A stretch of 64,000 bases of DNA from Limnohabitans sp. Rim28 (GCF_000293865.2 NZ_ALKN02000003.1:1-64000); one strand, 5' to 3'. Positions 1 through 9,405 are shown, counted from the first letter of the stretch. Notes: a model not told the origin generated them from the sequence alone. Program-made: numbers and translations.

Positions 1-56
1 GCTTGGGGCCGGACACCGACTTTCCGTTACTCCGTATGAGGTGTCCGGCCCCAAGC
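1..56. repeat. REP-like 17-bp perfect inverted repeat
   Basis: Bases 1-17 (GCTTGGGGCCGGACACC) and 40-56 are exact reverse complements, separated by a 22-nt loop, so the transcript would form a very stable GC-rich hairpin. It lies about 60 bp upstream of the boxA ATG. There is no T-run after the stem, which argues against an intrinsic terminator. The core GGGGCCGGACACC resembles dispersed REP/RAYT-type palindromes of betaproteobacteria; that family assignment is from memory and unverified. The left boundary may extend beyond the window. Confidence 0.7.
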
Positions 57-117
57 CATACCGTTGCGGACCCAAAAGCCGACAGACAAAAATGCCAAAA
101 CACAAGAGAGCCAAGAC

Positions 118-1440
118 ATGAGCACCGAAGCGACGCTGATCAAACAACACCTGATTGACCCGGAAATCTGCATCCGCTGCAACACCTGCGAAGCGATCTG
201 CCCGGTGGGCGCGATCACGCACGACTCGCTCAACTACGTGGTCAAGGCCGACATCTGCAACGGTTGCATGGACTGCATCTCGCCATGCCCCACGGGCTCG
301 ATTGACAACTGGCGCATGGTGCCCAAAGCCAAGGCCTACAGCATCGAAGAACAACTCAAGTGGTTCGACTTGCCCGCAGAATTGAGCGCCGAAGAGCTCG
401 CTGCCGCTGGTGGCCACGCCCATTCTGATGAAGCCATGGCGCAAAGTGTTGCGCAAGCCGCCGTGCAAGCCGCCTCTTCTTCGTCATCTGCCGTCAGCAC
501 AGCCTCCACCTCGGGTTTCAACTCGGCCCAGTTTGGCGCCACCATCCCGCCTTGGTCGGCTGCCCACGCCTACACCAACCTCTATGGGCCCAAGGCGCAA
601 GATAAAACCATCACCGCCAGCGTGACAGGCAACCTGCGGGTGACCGAAGTGGGCTTGCAAGAAGGCCAACAAGACTACGACACACACCACATCGTGCTGG
701 ACTTCGGCAGCCTGCCCTTTCCGGTGCTCGAAGGCCAGTCGATCGGCATCATTCCACCCGGTGTGGACGCCAACGGCAAACCGCACCACGCCCGCCAATA
801 CTCCATTGCCAGCCCGCGCAACGGCGAGCGGCCGGGCCACAACAACCTGTCGCTCACCATCAAGCGCGTGCTGGAAGACCATGACGGCAAGCCGGTGCGC
901 GGCGTGGCCTCTAACTTCATGTGTGATCTCAAGGTGGGTGAAAAAGTGCAGGTGATCGGGCCCTTTGGTGCCAGCTTTCTCATGCCCAACCATCCCAAGA
1001 GCAACATCGTCATGATCTGCACCGGCACGGGCAGCGCTCCCATGCGTGCCATGACCGAATGGCGTCGCCGCTTGCGGGCCAGTGGCAAATTCGAGGGCGG
1101 CAAACTCATGTTGTTCTTCGGTGCCCGAACACCCGCTGAGTTGCCTTACTTTGGTCCGCTCAACAACTTGCCCAAAGACTTCATCGACACCGAGTTCGCG
1201 TTTTCGCGCGAAGTGGGCAAGCCCAAGCGCTATGTCCAAGACGCTTTGCGCGACCGTGCCGCCGACATCGCTTTGCAACTCAAAGACCCGAACACCTGTT
1301 TTTATGTGTGTGGCCTCAAAAGCATGGAAGAGGGTGTGGTCATGGCCTTGCGCGATATCGCACAAAACGCGGGGCTCGACTGGGACAGCATCGGCGCGGC
1401 GCTTAAAAAAGAAGGCCGTCTGCACCTCGAAACCTATTGA
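118..1440 (+). CDS. boxA: Benzoyl-CoA 2,3-epoxidase reductase component BoxA
   Basis: BoxA transfers electrons from NADPH to the di-iron epoxidase BoxB in the aerobic (box) benzoyl-CoA pathway. The N-terminus has two [4Fe-4S] ferredoxin motifs (Cys18/21/24/28 and Cys47/50/53/57). An Ala/Ser-rich linker at about residues 95-140 leads to a ferredoxin-NADP reductase module with the FAD motif RQYSIASPR near residue 226, the NADPH loop GTGSAPMR near 302, and a terminal LHLETY. The length of 440 aa is slightly above the usual size of about 415. I chose the ATG at 118 over an upstream in-frame TTG at 64 because homology begins just after it. The next gene, a formate dehydrogenase subunit, starts 22 bp downstream. 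boxB and boxC are presumably left of the window. Confidence 0.88.
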   Translation: MSTEATLIKQHLIDPEICIRCNTCEAICPVGAITHDSLNYVVKADICNGCMDCISPCPTGSIDNWRMVPKAKAYSIEEQLKWFDLPAELSAEELAAAGGHAHSDEAMAQSVAQAAVQAASSSSSAVSTASTSGFNSAQFGATIPPWSAAHAYTNLYGPKAQDKTITASVTGNLRVTEVGLQEGQQDYDTHHIVLDFGSLPFPVLEGQSIGIIPPGVDANGKPHHARQYSIASPRNGERPGHNNLSLTIKRVLEDHDGKPVRGVASNFMCDLKVGEKVQVIGPFGASFLMPNHPKSNIVMICTGTGSAPMRAMTEWRRRLRASGKFEGGKLMLFFGARTPAELPYFGPLNNLPKDFIDTEFAFSREVGKPKRYVQDALRDRAADIALQLKDPNTCFYVCGLKSMEEGVVMALRDIAQNAGLDWDSIGAALKKEGRLHLETY

Positions 1441-1462
1441 GCCATTGGGCTACTGAGCATTC

Positions 1463-3181
1463 ATGGCCAACGCCACGCACATTGACTTGACCGAAGTTCG
1501 CGCTCAGTTGCGCCAACCCCGCATCCAGCTCAAGGGCCGGCAGGTTGTGCCGGAGGCCCGAGCCGAAGTGCAAGCCCTGATCGGCATCCCGCCGGTTGAG
1601 GGCCACCGCCGCGATCTGCTGATCGAGCACCTGCACCAATTGAACGATCATTTTCATGGCCTGTTTGAGCGGCACATTGTGGCGCTTGCGGCTGAAATGC
1701 GCCTGCCTGTGGTCGAGGTGTTCGAGGTCGCCAGCTTTTATCACCACTTTGAGATCTTGCAAGACAAGCAAACCGCCCCGCGCCTCACGGTGCGTGTGTG
1801 CGATAGCTTGAGCTGCAGCCTCGCGGGCAGCAACAGCTTGCTGCGCCAATTGCAAAACGATCTGCTGGATGTGAAGGTGGTGCCTGTGCCCTGTTTGGGG
1901 CGTTGTGAGCAGGCACCCGCTGTGCAGGTCGGTCAACAAGCTGTGGCGCACGCCACGGTTGAAGCTGTGACACTGCGTGTGATCCACAACCAGACCGCGC
2001 CCAACGCCTTGCCGAATGCGCTTCGCTTGCAGGCCTATATGCAGGCCGGTGGTTATCAGCTGGCCTTGCAAGTGGCGGCCGGGTTGAAAGATCATGAATC
2101 CGTTATCCAGTGCCTGGAATCTTCGGGCCTGCGCGGATTGGGCGGCGCAGGTTTTCCGGCTGGACGCAAATGGCGCATTGTGCGCAGCCAACCTGGGCCA
2201 AGCTTGATGGCGGTGAACATCGACGAGGGCGAGCCTGGCACCTTCAAGGACCGCACCTGCCTGGAAGCCGATCCGCACCGTTTTCTGGAGGGCGTGCTGA
2301 TTGCCGCCAGCGTGGTGGGCTGCGAGGCGGTTTACATCTATTTGCGTGACGAGTACCACGAAGCGCGTGTTTTGCTGACGGAAGAATTGGCTGCGCTGAA
2401 ACTGAATCCGCCATGCGCACTGCCGCGCATCGAATTGCGCCGGGGCGCGGGTGCTTACATCTGCGGTGAAGAGTCCGCCATGATCGAAAGCATCGAAGGC
2501 AAAAGGGGCGAACCGCGCATGCGCCCGCCCTACATCGCCGAGGTCGGGCTGTTTGGCCGCCCCACGCTCGAGCACAACTTCGAGACGCTTTACTGGGTGC
2601 GCGAACTCATTGAACAAGGTGCAGAAAGTTTTGCATCCCAAGGCCGTCACGGCCGCCAGGGGCTGCGCCGCTTCAGTGTGAGCGGGCGCGTCAAGCACCC
2701 TGGCGTCAAGCTCGCGCCTGCAGGCATCACCTTGCGCGAACTGGTGCATGAATACTGCGGCGGCATGGCGGAAGGGCACACGCTGTACGCCTATTTGCCG
2801 GGTGGTGCCAGCGGCGGCATCTTGCCTACCCGTTTGGCCGATGTGCCGCTGGACTTCGACACCCTGCAGCCCCACGGCTGCTTCATTGGCTCTGCCGCCG
2901 TGATGGTGCTCGGCCAACACGACAGTGCCCGCGAAGCGGCTCTGAATGTGATGCGCTTTTTTGCGCACGAGAGCTGCGGCCAGTGCACGCCCTGCCGTGT
3001 GGGCACCGAGAAGGCTGCGCTGTTGATGGACAGTTCTGTGTGGGACGCCGACACCTTGCAAGACTTGGCGCAAGTCATGGGCGATGCCTCGATTTGCGGT
3101 CTGGGGCAGGCTGCGCCCAACCCGATCCGTTGTGTGCTGGACTACTTCCCACACGAAGTGGGCGCAGAGGTGAAAGCGTGA
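1463..3181 (+). CDS. fdh1B: NAD-linked formate dehydrogenase beta subunit, NuoE-NuoF fusion (FDH1 type)
   Basis: This is the diaphorase subunit of a soluble NAD+-dependent formate dehydrogenase, passing electrons from the alpha subunit to NAD+. Residues 1-160 are NuoE-like, with [2Fe-2S] ligands Cys113, Cys118, Cys144 and Cys148. From about residue 200 it is NuoF-like, with the FMN/NADH motifs GLGGAGFPAGRKW and GAGAYICGEESAMIES. The [4Fe-4S] ligands are Cys505/508/511 and Cys545. The 572-aa length and the fused architecture match Methylobacterium FDH1 beta (as recalled); FdsG and FdsB are separate proteins in Fds-type enzymes. Its stop overlaps the GTG start of the alpha gene by 4 bp, implying translational coupling. 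It probably shares a transcript with boxA. Confidence 0.88.
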   Translation: MANATHIDLTEVRAQLRQPRIQLKGRQVVPEARAEVQALIGIPPVEGHRRDLLIEHLHQLNDHFHGLFERHIVALAAEMRLPVVEVFEVASFYHHFEILQDKQTAPRLTVRVCDSLSCSLAGSNSLLRQLQNDLLDVKVVPVPCLGRCEQAPAVQVGQQAVAHATVEAVTLRVIHNQTAPNALPNALRLQAYMQAGGYQLALQVAAGLKDHESVIQCLESSGLRGLGGAGFPAGRKWRIVRSQPGPSLMAVNIDEGEPGTFKDRTCLEADPHRFLEGVLIAASVVGCEAVYIYLRDEYHEARVLLTEELAALKLNPPCALPRIELRRGAGAYICGEESAMIESIEGKRGEPRMRPPYIAEVGLFGRPTLEHNFETLYWVRELIEQGAESFASQGRHGRQGLRRFSVSGRVKHPGVKLAPAGITLRELVHEYCGGMAEGHTLYAYLPGGASGGILPTRLADVPLDFDTLQPHGCFIGSAAVMVLGQHDSAREAALNVMRFFAHESCGQCTPCRVGTEKAALLMDSSVWDADTLQDLAQVMGDASICGLGQAAPNPIRCVLDYFPHEVGAEVKA

Positions 3182-5970
3182 GCACCGTCCAATTCACGCT
3201 CAACGGTCAAAGCGTCGAAGCGCCCGCTGGCCATAGCATTTTCAACATCGCCAAAGAATTGGGCATTGCCATTCCGCACCTGTGCCACAAGGAAGGCTTG
3301 GCACCCGACGGCAACTGCCGCGCCTGCGTGGTGGAGGTGCAAGGCGAGCGCACCCTGGCCCCGAGCTGCTGCCGCAGCGCCACGCCCGGCATGAATGTGC
3401 GTACCGACAGCGAACGCGCGGTCAAAAGCCAGAAGATGGTGCTCGAGATGCTGTTGGCCGACCTGCCCGAGCAGGGGCACAAGTGGCTCGATGACCGCGC
3501 CGAAGCCCCGCATGGTGAACTGAGCCAATGGGTTGAGCACCATGGCGTGCAGGTGCGCCCGCAACTGGCGGCGCTGCGCCGTGAGGCTGTGCCCGCCGAC
3601 CTGTCTCACCCGGCCATGGCCGTGAACCTGGACGCCTGCATCCAGTGCAACCGCTGCGAACGCGCGTGCCGTGATGTGCAAGTCAACGACGTGATTGGCC
3701 TGGCCTTTCGGGGCGCACACACGCAAGTGGTGTTCGACCTGGCCGACCCGATGGGCGGCAGCAGCTGCGTGGGCTGCGGCGAATGCGTGCAGGCTTGCCC
3801 CACCGGCGCGCTCATGCCCAAGAGCCACATGGGCCCGCAAAAAGTGGACCGCGAAGTTGATTCGGTTTGTCCGTTCTGCGGCGTGGGATGCTTGGTCACT
3901 TACCAAGTCAAAGACGAAAAAATCATCAGCGTCAAAGGCCGCGAAGGCCCGGCCAACGAAGGGCGCTTGTGCGTCAAGGGCCGCTTTGGCATGGACTACA
4001 TCCACAGCCCAGACCGCATCACCCAACCGCTGATCCGCAAACCGGGCGTGGCCAAAGAACTGGGCTTGGTCGATGGTCATACCGACTGGCGCGAAGTCTT
4101 CCGTGAAGCCACTTGGGAAGAAGCGCTGGATTTGGCGACGCAGCCCCTGAATGCGCTGCGCGACCAACACGGCCCCAAGTCGCTGGCGGGTTTTGGCTCG
4201 GCCAAGGGCAGCAACGAAGAGGCGTATTTGTTCCAAAAGCTGGTGCGCACAGGTTTTGGCAGCAACAACGTGGACCACTGCACCCGCCTGTGCCATGCGT
4301 CCAGTGTTGCAGCGCTGTTAGAGGGCGTGGGGTCGGGTGCAGTCAGCAATCCGGTGCGCGATGTCGAACATTCCGATCTCATCCTCGTGATCGGCTCCAA
4401 CCCCACCAACAATCACCCCGTTGCCGCCACCTGGATGAAGAACGCTGCCCAACGTGGCACGCGGATTGTTCTGGCCGACCCGCGCATCACCGACATCGGG
4501 CGCCATGCTTGGCGCACCTTGCCCTTCAAGGCCGATACCGACGTGGCCTTGCTCAATGCCATGCTGCACGTCATCGTCACCGAGAACCTGTGCGACGAGA
4601 CCTTCTTGCGCGAGCGCGCTGACAACGTGGCCAAACTCAAGGCCCATGTGCAGGCCTTCACGCCCGAAGCCATGAGCGCGGTTTGCGGCATCCCGGCCGA
4701 GACCATTCGCGAAGTGGCGCGGGCCTATGCCAGCGCCAAGGCCGCCATGATTTTGTGGGGCATGGGCGTGAGCCAGCACGTGCACGGCACCGACAATGTG
4801 CGCTGCCTGATTGCGCTGGCGAGCATCACCGGCCAGATCGGTCGCCCCGGCACGGGTCTGCACCCGCTGCGCGGACAAAACAACGTGCAAGGCGCGAGCG
4901 ACGCGGGCCTGATCCCGATGATGTACCCCAACTACCAACGCGTGAGCGACAAGTCGGCGCACGATTGGTTCGAGAAATTCTGGAACACAAAACTCGACGA
5001 CCAGCCTGGTTACACCGTGGTGGAGATCATGCAAAAAGCGCTGGCCCCAGACAGCGACCCACACAAGGTGCGCGGCATGTTCATCATGGGTGAGAACCCG
5101 GCCATGAGCGATCCGGACTTGAACCACGCACGCCACGCCTTGGCCAGCTTGCAGCACTTGGTGGTGCAAGACATTTTTTTGACAGAAACCGCTTGGTTGG
5201 CCGATGTGGTGCTGCCTGCCAGCGCCTGGCCCGAGAAAACCGGTACCGTCAGCAACACAGACCGCACGGTGCAAATGGGTCGCCAAGCCGTGTTGCCACC
5301 GGGGGATGCCAAACCGGACCTGTGGATCCTCCAACAAATCGCACGGCGTTTAGGACTGAGCTGGGATTACCCGGGCGAACAAGAAGGCGTTGCCGCGGTC
5401 TACGAAGAAATGCGCCAAGCCATGACCCCAGCGATTGGCGGTATTGACTGGGCGCGCCTGAACGCAGGCTCGGTCACCTACCCTTGTGTGAGCGCCGAGG
5501 ACCCGGGCCAGCCCATCGTTTTTGAAGACCACTTCCCGACCCAAGACGGTCGGGTGAAGTTGGTGCCGGTCGATTTGATCTCCGCAGCAGAGCTGCCCGA
5601 TGCCGATTTCCCCTGGGTGCTCATCACCGGTCGACAGCTGGAACACTGGCACACGGGCAGCATGACGCGCCGGGCCACGGTACTGGATGCCTTGGAGCCT
5701 GCGGCCACGGCCTCGATGTGCGGGGCTGACTTGGCCCGCATGGGCTTGAAACCCGGACAGCGCATCCGCGTGGCCTCTCGCCGTGGGGCGGTGGAGATGC
5801 CACTGCGCCAAGACGACGGCACGCCCGTTGGCGCGGTTTTCATCCCCTTTGCTTATGTCGAAGCGGCTGCCAACGAATTGACCCATGCGGCCCTGGACCC
5901 TTTTGGCAAGATCCCTGAGTTCAAGTTTTGTGCAGTGCGCATCGAAACTTTGACGGGGACACACGCATAA
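3178..5970 (+). CDS. fdh1A: NAD-linked formate dehydrogenase alpha subunit (W/Mo-bisPGD)
   Basis: This is the catalytic subunit that oxidises formate to CO2 in the cytoplasm. In order it has an N-terminal [2Fe-2S] domain (Cys36/47/50/64), a His-Cys3 region, two [4Fe-4S] motifs (Cys154-164 and Cys197-207), the metal-proximal cluster (Cys231/234/238), and the bisPGD domains. The active-site residue is Cys372 in RLCHASSVA, not selenocysteine. The 930-aa length fits FdsA/Fdh1A-class proteins. The start is GTG 3178, overlapping the beta-subunit stop; an upstream extension to 2983 would run inside the beta gene. Whether the metal is W or Mo cannot be read from the sequence; the relationship to Methylobacterium FDH1 favours W. 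Confidence 0.9.
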   Translation: MSTVQFTLNGQSVEAPAGHSIFNIAKELGIAIPHLCHKEGLAPDGNCRACVVEVQGERTLAPSCCRSATPGMNVRTDSERAVKSQKMVLEMLLADLPEQGHKWLDDRAEAPHGELSQWVEHHGVQVRPQLAALRREAVPADLSHPAMAVNLDACIQCNRCERACRDVQVNDVIGLAFRGAHTQVVFDLADPMGGSSCVGCGECVQACPTGALMPKSHMGPQKVDREVDSVCPFCGVGCLVTYQVKDEKIISVKGREGPANEGRLCVKGRFGMDYIHSPDRITQPLIRKPGVAKELGLVDGHTDWREVFREATWEEALDLATQPLNALRDQHGPKSLAGFGSAKGSNEEAYLFQKLVRTGFGSNNVDHCTRLCHASSVAALLEGVGSGAVSNPVRDVEHSDLILVIGSNPTNNHPVAATWMKNAAQRGTRIVLADPRITDIGRHAWRTLPFKADTDVALLNAMLHVIVTENLCDETFLRERADNVAKLKAHVQAFTPEAMSAVCGIPAETIREVARAYASAKAAMILWGMGVSQHVHGTDNVRCLIALASITGQIGRPGTGLHPLRGQNNVQGASDAGLIPMMYPNYQRVSDKSAHDWFEKFWNTKLDDQPGYTVVEIMQKALAPDSDPHKVRGMFIMGENPAMSDPDLNHARHALASLQHLVVQDIFLTETAWLADVVLPASAWPEKTGTVSNTDRTVQMGRQAVLPPGDAKPDLWILQQIARRLGLSWDYPGEQEGVAAVYEEMRQAMTPAIGGIDWARLNAGSVTYPCVSAEDPGQPIVFEDHFPTQDGRVKLVPVDLISAAELPDADFPWVLITGRQLEHWHTGSMTRRATVLDALEPAATASMCGADLARMGLKPGQRIRVASRRGAVEMPLRQDDGTPVGAVFIPFAYVEAAANELTHAALDPFGKIPEFKFCAVRIETLTGTHA

Positions 5971-6057
5971 TCAGCCCCTTTGGGTCGGTCTGGTTGGTGC
6001 AGCGATGTCACCAACAGCGTCCACGGTCTGAGCTCATACAGGGTGAGAAGGTTACAA

Positions 6058-6615
6058 ATGTCAGTTCACGTTTTGTCTGAAATGGCAGTGCTGATGCGGC
6101 GCGAAGCCGTGCAAGGTGCGATGGCGCGCTGGCAATCGCACCGTTGGTTGTTGGCCGATGTGGTGCCCCAGGAAGAAAACTTTGGCCGGGAGCCACGCCG
6201 TTTGCGCCAGACCGAGGATGAGTCTCTTTGGCTTTATCCGGGCTGGCCCCTGGAACTGTTCTCGGACGATGCCGAGGGTTATTGGCTCAACGCGACTTCG
6301 CCAACGCCGTGCTTTTTCGTCATGTGGCGCATGGTGGAACCTGAGGATGGGGGCGAGCCTGTGGCTGTGCCGCAAGCCCTGAGCCTGAGTTACCACGACG
6401 CCGGCCGATGGTTGGATGCGCAAGAGACGGTGGAAACGGTGCCATTGCCCACTGAATCAGTGGGATGGTTGAAAGACTTTTCGACCCAACACTTTGTGCC
6501 TGAAGAAAAAAAACGACAGCGCCCCCAAAGTTTCATGCGATTGACCGATCGGTTTGGCCAGCCGGCATCGGTCAGCACGGACAGCAAACGTAAAGGCTCG
6601 GGGGGCAAGTCATGA
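6058..6615 (+). CDS. DUF3305 domain protein
   Basis: This 185-aa soluble protein has no signal peptide. It belongs to the DUF3305 family, which is regularly found beside formate dehydrogenase genes in betaproteobacteria and is uncharacterised. Visible features are a Trp-rich middle (residues 45-105, including WLYPGWPLELF) and a basic, low-complexity C-terminus. The ATG at 6058 follows a GGTGAGAAGG Shine-Dalgarno-like stretch. The stop overlaps the start of the DUF3306 gene by 4 bp (ATGA), so the two are translationally coupled. Context suggests a role in assembly or quality control of formate dehydrogenase; the sequence does not show what the role is. Confidence 0.75.
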   Translation: MSVHVLSEMAVLMRREAVQGAMARWQSHRWLLADVVPQEENFGREPRRLRQTEDESLWLYPGWPLELFSDDAEGYWLNATSPTPCFFVMWRMVEPEDGGEPVAVPQALSLSYHDAGRWLDAQETVETVPLPTESVGWLKDFSTQHFVPEEKKRQRPQSFMRLTDRFGQPASVSTDSKRKGSGGKS

Positions 6616-7319
6616 GCGATCATTTCTTCAGCCGATGGTCGCGCCGCAAGCAAGGCCTTGAGACGACCGAACCTGTGTCGCCCAAGACGGACAACAGCAC
6701 AGCTGCTGCGGTTGGCGCCAAGCCCGATCATGTGCCCGCCCCATCTTCTGCTCCCCTGGCTGCAGGCGCCGCGAGCACCACACCTGCGCCCGATCCAGCG
6801 GCGCAGCGCCCGCCCTTGCCCACCTTGGACGATGCGAGGGCTTTGACACCGTCATCCGATTTTCAGCCCTTCATGCAGCAAGGTGTGGCCGCCGATGTGC
6901 GCAACACAGCGGCTAAAAAACTCTTCACCGACCCCCATTTCAACGTGATGGACGGATTGGACATTTACATCGGTGACTACAACACCCCCGATCCCTTGCC
7001 CCCAGGCATGTTGCAAAAGATGGTTGGTGCGCAATTTTTGAACCTCTTTCCACCCAGCAGTGACGCTGCAGCAGAACCTGCCATGGCCGATGCCGCCTTG
7101 GGCGATGCTGTCCCCATCGGTGATTACCCTGATGAAAGTCCCGCCTTGCCAGAAGGCTCGGCCAATGTGGCACAGTCGCCGCAAGCTTTAGACACGCCTG
7201 ACCTGCAGCACGCCGCCGTGCAAACACCACAATTGGCCCCAGAACATGACCACCCTGATTTGCAACTGCAACCAAACCATGCCCCTGCAAGCCCAAGCCC
7301 TGGGCAAAGCACTGGGTGA
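6612..7319 (+). CDS. DUF3306 domain protein
   Basis: This 235-aa protein begins with the DUF3306 signature FFSRWSRRKQ. An Ala/Pro-rich disordered segment (residues 20-75) precedes a compact conserved core (about 75-150) containing FTDPHFNVMDGLDIYIGDYN. The C-terminal 80 residues are low-complexity Pro/Gln/His. No membrane segment is visible. It is coupled to DUF3305 upstream, and its last 74 bp are overlapped in another frame by the polyferredoxin gene, an unusually long overlap. The function is unknown; co-occurrence with torD and formate dehydrogenase genes points to maturation of a molybdo- or tungstoenzyme. Confidence 0.75.
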   Translation: MSDHFFSRWSRRKQGLETTEPVSPKTDNSTAAAVGAKPDHVPAPSSAPLAAGAASTTPAPDPAAQRPPLPTLDDARALTPSSDFQPFMQQGVAADVRNTAAKKLFTDPHFNVMDGLDIYIGDYNTPDPLPPGMLQKMVGAQFLNLFPPSSDAAAEPAMADAALGDAVPIGDYPDESPALPEGSANVAQSPQALDTPDLQHAAVQTPQLAPEHDHPDLQLQPNHAPASPSPGQSTG

Positions 7320-9396
7320 AGATTTAACGCTGCACACCACCTTGTGCCGCCGTGAGGCGGGCCAATTTCAAAAAGCCGTGAAAACCGGCGAGACCGTGGT
7401 GGTGGCTTGTACCCAAGAAAAACGCCTTTTTTCTGAATTGGCCGAACAAACCGAAGGCGCTGTTTCGCCCATCCGTTTCGTCAACATTCGAGAGACCGGT
7501 GGTTGGGGCCGCGAGGCCGAGCACGCCACGCCCAAAATGGCCGCACTGCTGGCCGCAGCCCGTTTGCCTGAACCCGAGCCGGTGGCCACGGTCACCTACA
7601 AAACGGAGGGCCGTGTGCTCATCATCGGCGCGATCGATGCCGCCGAACGTGCTGCCAGTTTTTTGGCCGATGCCATGCAGGTCACGATTTTTGCTCAAGG
7701 CCCAGGCAGCGCCGGCGGTCGCCAAGAGCGGCGCTTCCCGGTGGTGGCGGGTCGCTTGCAAAGCCTTAAAGGGTGGTTGGGTGCTTTTGACGTGTCTTGG
7801 GACGCCAGCAACCCGATTGACTTGGACCTGTGCACCCGCTGCAACGCCTGCGTGACAGCCTGCCCCGAGCAGGCCATTGGTCTCGATTACCAAGTGGACT
7901 TGTCGCGCTGCACCGCGCACCGCGAATGCGTCAAGGTGTGCGAAGCCGCAGGTGCCATCGACTTTTCGCGCGATGCCCGTCCGCAAAGCGAGCGCTTTGA
8001 TGTGGTGCTGGACTTGCGCGGCGACAAAGCCTCTCCCACTTTCACATCGCACGCCTTGCCCCAAGGTTACTTCCGCTGGGATGGGCAAGACCTGCAAACC
8101 CTGCTCAAGGTGCGTGAACTGGTGGGCGAGTTTGAAAAGCCACGTTTTTTTGCCTACAAGCAAAAGCTCTGCGCCCACAGCCGCAACGAACAAGTCGGCT
8201 GCAGCGCCTGCATCGACATCTGCTCGGCCGAAGCCGTGCGCTCGGACAAAAGCCGCCAGCAAATCGTGGTCAATCCCAACCTGTGCGTGGGCTGTGGCGC
8301 TTGCACCACGGCTTGTCCCACAGGCGCGCTCACCTACGCTTACCCGCGTCCGGCAGAGCAGGGCGCCAAGATCCGCAGTTTGCTCACGGCCTATCAAGCA
8401 GCGGGCGGGCGTGATGCCGCTTTGCTTTTGCACAGCCAAGAAAAAGGCCAGAGCCTGATCGATGAGTTGGGCCGGGGTGCGCAGCTGGGGGTCATGCAAG
8501 GCGTGCCGGCCCGCGTCATGCCGGTGGCCTTGTGGCACACCGCCAGCGTGGGCATGGAGCTTTGGTTGTCGGCAGTGGCCTATGGGGCACGCCAGGTCAT
8601 GGTGCTGATCACCGCGGAAGAAGCGCCGCAATACCGGGCTGCACTCATGGAACAAATGGCCGTGGCCCAAAGCCTGCTTCATGGCTTGGGCTACACCGGG
8701 GTTCACTTCCAATTGATCGAGGCTAAAACGGCCACGGCTTTGGACGCTGATTTGCAGCGCTTGGCTGCCCGCACCCTCAAGGCCTCGACTTTGCCCACAG
8801 GGCCCGCCGTGGCGGCCCGCCATGCCGTGCAGGCCGAAAAACGCAGCAATCTGGAGCTGGTGATTGACCACCTGATGGCCCAGTCCCCGGTCATGGCCAT
8901 GGACGAGGCCACTCGCCCCAAGGCGCTTGATTTGCCCGCTGCCGGATCGCCTTTGGGCAGCATCACGGTGGACGGCAGCCAATGCACGCTGTGCATGAGT
9001 TGTGTGGGGGCTTGCCCTTCGTCTGCCTTGCAAGACAACCCTTTGCAGCCTGAACTGAAGTTTGTTGAGAAAAACTGTGTGCAATGCGGCTTGTGTGCCA
9101 AAACTTGTCCCGAAAACGCCATCAGCCTGCAGCCACGCTTGTCTTTGGTGCCCGAGCGCGCCCAACCACGGGTGGTGCACAGCAGCCCGCCTTATGCCTG
9201 TATCCGCTGCGCCAAGCCCTTTGGCACCCTCAAGGCGATTGAGACCATGCTGGGCCGCCTCACAGGCCACAGCATGTTCCAAGGGCCAGCCCTGGAGCGC
9301 CTGAAAATGTGCGGTGACTGCCGAGTGATTGACATGTTCAATGACGAGAACCAGGTGCGCATCACCGATGGCCAGTTGCCCCCCAAAACCCGATAA
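7246..9396 (+). CDS. Large polyferredoxin (multi-[4Fe-4S]) of the formate dehydrogenase cluster
   Basis: This 716-aa cytoplasmic protein has many cysteine motifs. CTRCNACVTACP (from Cys196) is followed by a CTAHRECVKVC segment, CSACIDIC, CVGCGACTTACPTGA, CTLCMSCVGACPSSA, CVQCGLCAKTCPEN and a final CIRC...CGDC pair, so at least five clusters are likely. The N-terminus starts with ICNCNQTMPL, typical of this family, which supports the start at 7246 even though it lies 74 bp inside the DUF3306 gene. The role is not established. It may be an electron carrier or scaffold serving formate dehydrogenase or its maturation. torD follows 9 bp downstream. Confidence 0.8.
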   Translation: MTTLICNCNQTMPLQAQALGKALGEDLTLHTTLCRREAGQFQKAVKTGETVVVACTQEKRLFSELAEQTEGAVSPIRFVNIRETGGWGREAEHATPKMAALLAAARLPEPEPVATVTYKTEGRVLIIGAIDAAERAASFLADAMQVTIFAQGPGSAGGRQERRFPVVAGRLQSLKGWLGAFDVSWDASNPIDLDLCTRCNACVTACPEQAIGLDYQVDLSRCTAHRECVKVCEAAGAIDFSRDARPQSERFDVVLDLRGDKASPTFTSHALPQGYFRWDGQDLQTLLKVRELVGEFEKPRFFAYKQKLCAHSRNEQVGCSACIDICSAEAVRSDKSRQQIVVNPNLCVGCGACTTACPTGALTYAYPRPAEQGAKIRSLLTAYQAAGGRDAALLLHSQEKGQSLIDELGRGAQLGVMQGVPARVMPVALWHTASVGMELWLSAVAYGARQVMVLITAEEAPQYRAALMEQMAVAQSLLHGLGYTGVHFQLIEAKTATALDADLQRLAARTLKASTLPTGPAVAARHAVQAEKRSNLELVIDHLMAQSPVMAMDEATRPKALDLPAAGSPLGSITVDGSQCTLCMSCVGACPSSALQDNPLQPELKFVEKNCVQCGLCAKTCPENAISLQPRLSLVPERAQPRVVHSSPPYACIRCAKPFGTLKAIETMLGRLTGHSMFQGPALERLKMCGDCRVIDMFNDENQVRITDGQLPPKTR

Positions 9397-9405
9397 GTTG
9401 TTGCC

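Noticed and set aside
1403..3154. 583-codon minus-strand frame opposite the formate dehydrogenase beta gene
   Set aside because: Composition is that of an antisense shadow; the plus strand has clear NuoE/NuoF motifs throughout.
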